The notes below the pieces were generated by a model. That model was not told where the DNA came from. It made no database searches and was given only the letters and a program-made list of their open reading frames with translations. Of a stretch of 64,000 nt of DNA, positions 31,401 through 38,539 are shown piece by piece (positions within the stretch are counted from its first letter, which is position 1; each line of letters opens with the position of its first letter). A program made the position numbers and the translations under genes. Source of the stretch: Flavobacteriales bacterium. Its GTDB lineage: Bacteria > Bacteroidota > Bacteroidia > Flavobacteriales_F > PHOS-HE28. The stretch lies in NCBI GenBank assembly GCA_016717305.1, contig JADKFY010000011.1:62001-126000 (forward strand). The letters are read 5' to 3'.

Positions 31401-32727
31401 TGAAATGCGCATCGTGGACAAGAACACCGGGATCGTGCTCACTACGAGCAACATTCCTTATGGTGCCATGATGTACACGGCGGGAGGAAAGTCCCTGAAG
31501 AAGAACGACGTGATCTGTACGTGGGATCCTTACAATGCTGTGATCATTTCGGAATTGTCCGGTAAGGTCGAATTCGAAAGCATTGAAGAGAACGCGACCT
31601 ACCGTGAGGAAATTGACGAGCAGACCGGATTCGCCGAGAAGGTGATCGTGGAAAGCCGCGACAAGAAGAAGAACCCGACCATCAAGATCATGGATCCCAA
31701 AGGCAAGGAGGAGCTGAAAAGCTACAGCCTTCCTGTGGGTGCCCACATCGTTGTAAGTGAGGCGAGCAAGATCGAGGCAGGCGACATTCTGGTGAAGATC
31801 CCCCGTAGCTCCGGCAAGGGTGGTGATATTACCGGTGGTCTGCCACGTGTTACGGAATTGTTCGAGGCACGTAACCCGAGCAATCCAGCCGTGGTCAGTG
31901 AGATCGATGGTATTATTTCCTACGGAAAGATCAAGCGGGGTAACCGGGAGATCATCGTGGAAAGCCGCACTGGCGAACACAAGACCTATCTGGTGCCGTT
32001 GAGCAAGCACATCCTTGTACAGGAGAATGACTTCACGAAGGCAGGTCAGCCATTGAGCGACGGTTCCATTGCCCCAGGCGATATCCTCAACATCCAAGGC
32101 CCGACCCGCGTGCAGGAATACTTGGTGGACGAGGTCCAGGAGGTGTACCGTATGCAGGGTGTGAAGATCAACGACAAGCACTTCGAAGTGATCGTTCGCC
32201 AGATGATGCGTAAGGTGGAGATCGAAGATCCAGGAGATACCAAGTTCTTGGAGCGCCAAAGCGTGAACAAGACCGAGTTCATGGAAGAGAACGATCAGAT
32301 CTATGACAAGATGGTGATCACCGAAGCTGGTGAGAGCGCCACCTTGCGCGAAGGCCAGATCATCTCCATGCGCAAATTCCGCGATGAGAACAGTGCATTG
32401 AAGCGGAAAGATGCCAAGCTGGCAGAAGCCCGCCCAGCGCACCCGGCCACTGCACGCACCATGTTGCAAGGGATCACCCGCGCATCGTTGCAGACCGAAA
32501 GCTTCATTTCCGCAGCTTCATTCCAAGAGACCACCAAGGTGTTGAACGAGGCCGCTGTTAGTGCCAAGGAAGACAACCTCAATGGACTTAAGGAGAACGT
32601 GATCGTAGGTCACTTGATCCCCGCCGGTACGGGTTCACGCGCCTACCAGAAGAACATCGTGGCCAACAAGGACGATTACCAGCGATTACTGGCCGAGAAA
32701 TTGGAGACACAGGAAATTGAAGAATGA
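28432..32727 (+). CDS. rpoC: DNA-directed RNA polymerase subunit beta'
   Basis: 1431 residues, intact. The N-terminal zinc ribbon is [20 protein letters not shown]. The catalytic magnesium loop is [15 protein letters not shown] (about residue 470). The second zinc site is CGTLRG ... [19 protein letters not shown], and the trigger loop region [19 protein letters not shown]-like segment follows ([16 protein letters not shown]). It ends the ribosomal-RNA polymerase operon; a long perfect palindrome lies immediately downstream. Confidence 0.98.
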   Translation: [1431 protein letters not shown]

Positions 32728-32733
32728 ACGTAA

Positions 32734-32761
32734 GTAGGGGTTTGGAATTCCAAACCCCTAC
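32734..32761 (+). terminator. Perfect 28-base palindrome after rpoC
   Basis: The inverted repeat GTAGGGGTTTGG / CCAAACCCCTAC around AATT (32734-32761) starts 7 bases after the rpoC stop and abuts the start region of the DUF3467 gene. It has no T-run, so it may be a processing or attenuation hairpin rather than a full terminator. Confidence 0.55.
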
Positions 32762-32787
32762 CAATGTTCGACAGATCCAGCGAGAAA

Positions 32788-33108
32788 ATGGCAGACGCAA
32801 AAGAACAGACCCGTCCAAATCAATTGAATATTGAGATCAGTGAGGAGGTGGCCGATGGGATCTACAGCAATCTGGCGATCATTACCCACAGCAACTCGGA
32901 GTTCGTGCTCGATTTCGTTCGCGTAATGCCGGGTGTGCCCAAAGCCAAAGTGAAAGCTCGCGTTCTACTGACGCCCCAGCACGCCAAACGGCTCATGCGC
33001 GCATTGGCCGATAACCTCCAGAAGTTCGAGAGCGTTCACGGCCCGATCCACGAAAGTGAAATGCCGGAGATACCCATGAATTTCGGCGGACCTACAGCAC
33101 AGGCTTAG
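32788..33108 (+). CDS. DUF3467 family protein
   Basis: 106 residues from the ATG at 32788 (an in-frame ATG at 32764 overlaps the palindrome's edge and is less likely). The protein matches DUF3467: QLNIEISEEVADGIYSNLAIITHSNSEFVLDFVRVMPG and LTPQHAKRLMRALADNLQKFE. The family is small, cytoplasmic and of unknown function. It is commonly found directly after rpoC in Bacteroidota, which suggests a link to transcription or translation. Confidence 0.9.
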   Translation: MADAKEQTRPNQLNIEISEEVADGIYSNLAIITHSNSEFVLDFVRVMPGVPKAKVKARVLLTPQHAKRLMRALADNLQKFESVHGPIHESEMPEIPMNFGGPTAQA

Positions 33109-33125
33109 TAGAATACAACTCATTG

Positions 33126-33153
33126 AAAAAGCCCCGGGAGACCGGGGCTTTTT
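33126..33153. terminator. Bidirectional terminator between convergent transcripts
   Basis: AAAAAGCCCCGG (33126-33137), loop GAGA, then CCGGGGCTTTTT (33142-33153). This is a 12-bp stem with A-run and T-run on either side, so it can stop transcription from both strands. It ends the rpoBC-DUF3467 unit and the minus-strand unit. Confidence 0.9.
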
Positions 33154-33161
33154 CGTGGGGC

Positions 33162-33407
33162 TCAGATCCGTAACGCCTTCATCCGTTCCACGACATCTTC
33201 GCCTGCGCAGAGTTCCTTTAGTCTACGCTCAACGTGTCGGTCATAACTATCCGTGGTGTAGCCGTGCCGCATCATGTGCAGGTCCAAAAGCAACTCATCG
33301 GCAGCCTCCCAAACAGCAGCGGGTGGGCGTGCAACCTTGGGTAGGCGTTCCAACTCACCGGCCACGCCCTCGTAAAGGTCGATGAATGTGTGATCGATGC
33401 TGCTCAT
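33162..33407 (-). CDS. Hypothetical protein (81 residues)
   Basis: The family is not recognised. The protein is soluble-looking and mostly helical (YEGVAGELERLPKVARPPAAVWEAADELLLDL, DRHVERRLKELCAGEDVVERMKAL) with one cysteine. Its ATG overlaps the stop of the upstream patatin-like gene (ATGA), which supports it being a real, translationally coupled gene. It ends just before the bidirectional terminator. Confidence 0.6.
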   Translation of the reverse strand: MSSIDHTFIDLYEGVAGELERLPKVARPPAAVWEAADELLLDLHMMRHGYTTDSYDRHVERRLKELCAGEDVVERMKALRI

Positions 33408-35687
33408 TCCTGTACCCTCTGATTGAAGAGGATGTACCCGTAGTTAATGCTCCAAGCCCATGGCTTTGTGTTGCCATCGAAATAGCTGAGGTTGAACCAG
33501 ATCGGTCCAACAGGACTTTGGTAGATCAAGGATCCAGAACCCAAGTAGTAACGTTTGCTGAATGCAGCGGCCGTACCCACGGTGCCATCTGCATTGGTGA
33601 TGAATGGCTCGTAGGGTTGGAAAACGTGGCCCTCCAAGCGCAGGTCGAACCGATTCCGTGCTACGGCAATGATCATCCGAATACCTCCTGCAACGTACTT
33701 CGGTGAGCGGAATTGGGGCATGAAGTACGTGGGGCTTTCCGGTGTTGGTTGGTAGGCCGGAGAGCGGATCACACTTTCCGTATAGTTCTGGAATGAGGTC
33801 ATCGTGCTGAACACCCCATCCGCATAAAAACCGAACTTGAATATACCGCGTGGCAAAAAGTACTGGTCTATTGTAGCCCTTGCGATGAGCCAATCATGGC
33901 GATGAATGAATTGCGGCTCCAGCGCATCGCTCGTTGACCCCAATCGGGTGCGCTCGATACCACCGATATACCGGACAGAGGCGGACAACCGATCACCCAC
34001 GTTGGCGTGTTGTTTCCGGTTCAGGGAATTGCGCTCCAGCAACAAGCCAGTAGTGAACTGTTCCATGGTGGTCACATCGGCCGTATCCTGCCCACCGAAG
34101 TTCTCGCTTTGGTAATACTGGTCCCTGATCTCCCCGTATTTCGCATCGAACTTCAGCAGTCCCTTATTGTCCAGACCCATGCCCATGTTCACACCACCCC
34201 ATAATTCGCGTGTTACCACGAAGGAGGGTTTCACATCATCGAAAAAGGTGCTGAAACTGCTGAAATAATCCCAGCGATGGAAGTTGAACACCGGTTCCAC
34301 ATACAATGGAGCCTTGGTGGATAGGTAGGCCCGCAATTTCAACTGCCCAGCGGAATAGAACTTTCCGAAGTAGGAGATCGCCTCCACATGTGCTGAACTG
34401 CGGCTCCACAGGTTGTAACGCAAGGCCACCATTCCCGTGTTGATCGGCCGCGAAGAAGAAGATCCCACCGAAACGCACTTCCAAGTCCTTTTCACTCTTG
34501 ATGTACAGGTCCAGATCAAAGGTCTTTTTCTCGGGTCGGTATGTGGCTTTTGGATACAACGACGAGATGTTCTTATCGCCAACGAGCCTGAAGTACTTCG
34601 GTTTCAACTGTGTTGATGTGAAGAGACTATCGTTGCGCTGCAAACTTTGTTGCACATACTTGGCCTGTGGTTTCGTTAGTCCATGGATATTCAATTTGCT
34701 GAAGACCATTGGCGGCAAACGATCGCGAAAGGCCTTGCGCCGCGCCATGACCGAATCAACAGGTACCCGCCGATGTACTTGGGCAAGGATCTCAGGCATT
34801 CGCGCCATGGCCGCGGTATAGCCATCGGCTATTGCCAAACCGGGGTCGGAGAAGTCGAAAAGGGAAGTGGTGGTCTGTGGCTCAATGATCACGCCGTTCT
34901 CGCAGGCTATACTGTACTCGGACCGCTCTTGGATCATTGCTCGTAATTGGCTCACTAGATCATCTTCACTGGGGCCCGGTGAATTGTAGCTCACGTTGCT
35001 GCCTACGATGTAATCTGGCAGGAAATCGGTGTACATCACATCGCTTGGGAAGTTATTGTAGAGGCCACCGTCCATCATCAAATTCCCGTCCACTCGAATG
35101 GGCCTGAAGTAGAATGGATAGCTCATGCTCGCGCGAACGACTTGGGCCAGGTCGCCTTTGCTGAATACCACGGAGCGCTGGTCGGTAATGTCGCTTGCCA
35201 CGCAGCGGAACGGCACGAACAGACTATCGAGATCGTAACCCGCCAAGGCACTTACCGGTCCGTAGCTAAGCATCTGCTCGTAATCTATCAGGGATGGGTT
35301 GCGCAGGTTGGTAGGTAGGGAAGTTTGCAGCGCTGTGTCCAGGTCCAAGCGCAAGCTCAGGATAGTGGCGTCCGGTGGGTCCTGTTTGAAATGGTATTGA
35401 TAGGCGGGTTCAATACAACCACTGGCCATGATCATGAATTGCTCGGCCTTGAAGGTGGAGTCGATCTGTGCAGGTGACCAACCCGAACAATACATGGCCC
35501 CGATCAGCGCACCCATGCTGCTACCGGTAATGTAATCGATCGGGATCCCGTTCTCTTCCAAGGCCTTCAGCACTCCAATGTGGGTCATTCCCACCGCACC
35601 GCCACCGCTCAAAACAAGCCCCACCTTCTGGCCGTTGCATACGGAAACCAGCAGTAGTAAGAGCACAGGTAGGAGGGAACGCTTCAT
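33404..35687 (-). CDS. Patatin-like phospholipase with outer-membrane barrel domain, frameshifted
   Basis: The start is the ATG at 35687, followed by a signal peptide (LLPVLLLLLVSVCNGQ). The patatin domain shows the oxyanion motif LSGGGAVGMTHIGVLKAL, the catalytic serine in GSSMG and the catalytic aspartate in DGGLYNNFPSDVM. A POTRA-like linker (INIHGL region) and a beta-barrel C terminus follow, ending YGYILFNQRVQE. This is the PlpD-like type Vd architecture. The frame breaks at about 34447-34452: the first frame ends as nonsense, and the barrel continues in the next frame from INTGMVALRYNL. Removing one base there gives one protein of about 760 residues. Confidence 0.8.
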
Positions 35688-35739
35688 CGGTCCATAGGCC
35701 ACGGCAAAAGTAGCCGCTTCATTCAGCACAAGTTGCCGC

Positions 35740-36525
35740 TCAAACGAAGGATAGGCCGTTGAAGTATTCCGGAGCCTTCAGCAACTTCGAACCATACCAA
35801 CTGAACAACTCGCCATCCACCAGTCGCACGTCAGCTTCCGGGCAGATATCCCTGATCTCCCGCACGTGCTTTTCCTTGAACGGATAGGGCTCCGAAGAGA
35901 GCATGATCACTTCCGGTCCAGCTTCTTCCAACTCCTTCTCGGAGATCTGTGGATAACGCGCATCGTCGGCATCGAACACATTGACCAGTCCACAACGTGC
36001 CAGCATGTCGTTCACGAAGGTGCCGTGCCCAGCGACCATATACGGTTCATGCCAAATGAAGTAGGCCACGGTGCGCGTAGGTTCCAATGGGATCAAGCTT
36101 TTGAAGCGCTCCTCGATCTGCTTGGTCAGGGTCTCCGCTTTGTTACCGATGCCTGTGATCTCGCCGATGCGTTCGATCATGTCCAAAGCCCCCGGTAGGT
36201 CGCGCACGTCGCTGATCCACACCGGGAATTCCATTGCCAGCGCTTCGATGTCCTTCTTCAAGTTCTCTTCCTTGTTGCCAATGATCAGATCCGGTTTTAG
36301 CGCCCGGATCTTTTCCATATCCACCTGTTTGGTACCGCCCACCCTGTGTTTGGTCTTGAACCAAGTCTCTGGATGAATGCAGAATTTGGTGATGCCGACC
36401 ACGCGTTCGCCAAGGCCGAGGTCGTAGAGCAATTCGGTCTGGGAAGGGACGAGGGAGATGATCCGTTGGGGTGAAGCAGGCACTTGGACAGTGCGGTGCA
36501 TTTGGTCGGTGGAGAGCATGTTCAT
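35740..36525 (-). CDS. Helical-backbone metal receptor (BtuF/FhuD-like binding protein)
   Basis: About 261 residues. The sequence has the fold signature of class III periplasmic binding proteins: ASPQRIISLVPSQTELLYDLGLGERVVGIT, ALKPDLIIGNKEENLKKDIEAL, YFIWHEPYMVAGHGTFVNDML and GPEVIMLSSEPYPF. Such proteins bind cobalamin, siderophores or heme. No signal peptide is seen with either possible start (ATG 36525 or 36519), and no ABC permease is adjacent, so the ligand and location are uncertain. The ATG at 36525 overlaps the stop of the transposase gene by 4 bases. Confidence 0.75.
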   Translation of the reverse strand: MNMLSTDQMHRTVQVPASPQRIISLVPSQTELLYDLGLGERVVGITKFCIHPETWFKTKHRVGGTKQVDMEKIRALKPDLIIGNKEENLKKDIEALAMEFPVWISDVRDLPGALDMIERIGEITGIGNKAETLTKQIEERFKSLIPLEPTRTVAYFIWHEPYMVAGHGTFVNDMLARCGLVNVFDADDARYPQISEKELEEAGPEVIMLSSEPYPFKEKHVREIRDICPEADVRLVDGELFSWYGSKLLKAPEYFNGLSFV

Positions 36526-37067
36526 CGCCAGTTCTTTGGGTTTTCGGCGATGTATTGAGCGATACGTCCCCATTCCCCGTTGTGTTCGCGGATGGCACGT
36601 TCGTAGAAGTTCGGCTGCCACAGCGACCTGGCAGGGGTGTCGTTCAACCGGTTGACCCGTTTTGTGGTTTCCGATTTGAATGCCCCGATGATCGCTGCCA
36701 ATGAACCGCGTCGTGGTCCATTCGGTCTGCGATCAGATCCATATAAGGCACCCGTAGTTGCGACCCACTGGGTCGCCCCAACGGAGCTGGTATCATTCCC
36801 CCTGACCAATTCCAGTATCGCGTGCAAGTGGTCTGGCATGATCTGCATTTCATGCAGGTGCACAAGCGGGAAATGGTCCGGTATGGCGCGCCAGCATTCA
36901 TCAACGATGTCGCCCACATTTTTCAGTTCCATGCGTGCGGTGGCATCCGTTCCGAAGATCCGTCCGAACACCTGCATTCGCGGCCTTGTGCTTAGCGTCA
37001 CGAAATATGCGCCCTTTGTGTAGTCATGGTTAGTTAATCGGATGTGTTTGCGGAAACGCAAGGGCAT
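36522..37067 (-). CDS. REP-associated tyrosine transposase (RAYT, Y1/IS200-like)
   Basis: 181 residues. It contains a Y1 transposase fold: FRKHIRLTNHDYTKGAYFVTLSTRPR at the N terminus, the HUH-type metal-binding motif MPDHLHAIL (about residue 78), and the nucleophile tyrosine in WQPNFYERAIREH. A C-terminal YIAENPKNW tail is typical of RAYTs. Unlike an IS200 element it stands alone without recognisable ends. It is flanked by a GTAG-headed REP palindrome (37102-37133), and a second copy of that palindrome lies within the gene at 36754-36777. Confidence 0.88.
   Translation of the reverse strand: MPLRFRKHIRLTNHDYTKGAYFVTLSTRPRMQVFGRIFGTDATARMELKNVGDIVDECWRAIPDHFPLVHLHEMQIMPDHLHAILELVRGNDTSSVGATQWVATTGALYGSDRRPNGPRRGSLAAIIGAFKSETTKRVNRLNDTPARSLWQPNFYERAIREHNGEWGRIAQYIAENPKNWR
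36754..36777 (+). repeat. REP-like element inside the RAYT gene
   Basis: GTAG + TT + GCGACCC act GGGTCGCC on the plus strand matches the flanking REP element at 21 of 24 positions. It lies in the variable linker between the HUH motif and the catalytic tyrosine and encodes part of VGATQWVATTG, leaving the frame open. Confidence 0.75.
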
Positions 37068-37101
37068 GTGCTATCCGTGCTGTGGGTCGTGGAATAACGC
37101 C

Positions 37102-37133
37102 GTAGATATGGCGACCCTGTGGGTCGCGGCTAC
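37102..37133 (-). repeat. REP-like palindrome flanking the RAYT gene
   Basis: On the minus strand it reads GTAG + CC + GCGACCC aca GGGTCGCC; on the plus strand a second GTAG (37102-37105) heads the same hairpin. A GTAG tetranucleotide beside an imperfect palindrome is the signature of elements recognised by RAYTs. It lies between the PLP-enzyme gene and the RAYT start. A half copy (CTGTGGGTCGTGG) occurs at about 37079-37091. Confidence 0.75.
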
Positions 37134-37137
37134 GACG

Positions 37138-38493
37138 TTATCTCAACTTCCCTATAATATCCTGCTTTGTTAGGATCCCATAACCATTGGGCTGCTCAAT
37201 AAGTACCGCCGGACTGCCATTTCCGAGACGCTTGGTGACTTCTTCGAGTGTGGCATCCAACTGTAGCACCGGTAAAGCAGGACCCATAACAACGCTCGCC
37301 TTTTGGTGACGCACTTCCGCATCCTCCAGGATCGCATCGAACAAGCGGGCATCTGTGATGGTGCCAACGGGTTTGCCTTTCTCGAAAACAGGGAGTTGAT
37401 CAATGTTGTGCTTGCGCATGGTCTCGATCGCGTTCAGTACCGGCTCATCTGCTTGCACGCTGAGGAGTTGAAGGTCCTTCCCTTTGAGGAGGTCACCAGC
37501 CGTTGGCTTTTCTTCGACCAAGAATCCGCGTTCACGCATCCAATCGTCGTTGAACATTTTGCCCAAATAACGCGTGCCGTGGTCGTGGAAGATCACCACG
37601 ATCACATCGTCCTTCTTGAATTTGTCCTTCATCTGGAGCAAGCCGGCAATGGCTGCACCAGCACTGTTGCCTACGAAGATGCCTTCGTCCTTCACGATCT
37701 TGCGCGTGTAGATGGCCGCGTCGCGATCGGTCACCTTTTCGAAGTGGTCGATCATGTCCATCTTCACGTTCTCCGGCACAAAGTCTTCACCGATCCCTTC
37801 GGTGATGTATGGGTAGATCTCGTTCTTGTCGAATTCGCCGGTCTCCTTCAACTTGGTGAATACCGAGCCGTAGGTGTCGATGCCGAGGAGCTGGATGTTC
37901 GGATTCTTCTCCTTCAGATAGCGACCCGTTCCGCAGATCGTACCACCAGTTCCCACGCCCACCACGAGGTGTGTGATCTTGCCATCGGTCTGGTCCCAGA
38001 TCTCAGGCCCGGTGGTTTCGTAGTGCGCCTGACTGTTGCTTGGGTTGTCGTATTGGTTCGCCTTCCAGCTGTTGGGCGTTTCGTTCACCAAGCGCGAGCT
38101 CACCGAGTAGTAGGAGCGAGGGTCTTCCGGGTCCACGTTGGTAGGGCACACGATCACTTCTGCACCGAACGCGCGCAGGGCATCCACTTTCTCTTTGCTC
38201 TGCTTGTCGGTCGTGGTGAAGATGCACTTGTAGCCTTTGATGATCGCGGCGATCGCCAAGCCCATGCCGGTGTTCCCGCTGGTACCTTCGATGATGGTAC
38301 CGCCTGGCTTTAATAGTCCGGCTTTTTCGGCGTCCTCCACCATCTTCAGGGCCATACGGTCCTTGATACTGTTGCCCGGATTGAAGGTCTCCACCTTGGC
38401 CAGGACCATGCCCGGGATCTCTTTGGTGATCGTGTTCAACTTCACCAACGGGGTATTGCCGATGGTGCTCAGGATGTTCTCGTGGATCTTCAT
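37138..38493 (-). CDS. PLP-dependent cystathionine beta-synthase-like protein with CBS domains
   Basis: 451 residues. The N-terminal fold-type II PLP domain has the PLP-lysine in NPGNSIKDRMALKM, the substrate-binding loop EGTSGNTGMGLA, and the phosphate-binding glycine-rich VGVGTGGTICGTG. After residue about 330 there are two CBS domains (LLSVQADEPVLNAIETMRKHNIDQLPVFE; ATLEEVTKRLGNGSPAVLIEQ). The architecture is that of cystathionine beta-synthase, which may instead act as cysteine synthase. It starts 46 bases downstream of the permease stop and may be co-transcribed. Confidence 0.88.
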   Translation of the reverse strand: MKIHENILSTIGNTPLVKLNTITKEIPGMVLAKVETFNPGNSIKDRMALKMVEDAEKAGLLKPGGTIIEGTSGNTGMGLAIAAIIKGYKCIFTTTDKQSKEKVDALRAFGAEVIVCPTNVDPEDPRSYYSVSSRLVNETPNSWKANQYDNPSNSQAHYETTGPEIWDQTDGKITHLVVGVGTGGTICGTGRYLKEKNPNIQLLGIDTYGSVFTKLKETGEFDKNEIYPYITEGIGEDFVPENVKMDMIDHFEKVTDRDAAIYTRKIVKDEGIFVGNSAGAAIAGLLQMKDKFKKDDVIVVIFHDHGTRYLGKMFNDDWMRERGFLVEEKPTAGDLLKGKDLQLLSVQADEPVLNAIETMRKHNIDQLPVFEKGKPVGTITDARLFDAILEDAEVRHQKASVVMGPALPVLQLDATLEEVTKRLGNGSPAVLIEQPNGYGILTKQDIIGKLR

Positions 38494-38539
38494 GTGTTTG
38501 CAGGAAAGTTCGCGAAGGTAACCGGTTCGGCCGGGGTGA

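Noticed and set aside
30370..32469. Long open frame of about 700 codons on the minus strand opposite rpoC
   Set aside because: It is a shadow of the strong codon bias of rpoC; its product has no recognisable domain and rpoC is intact and certain.
36522..37133. Complete IS200/IS605 insertion sequence
   Set aside because: The protein has RAYT features and only REP-type palindromes are found; no left and right IS ends or tnpB/IscB-like partner could be seen.
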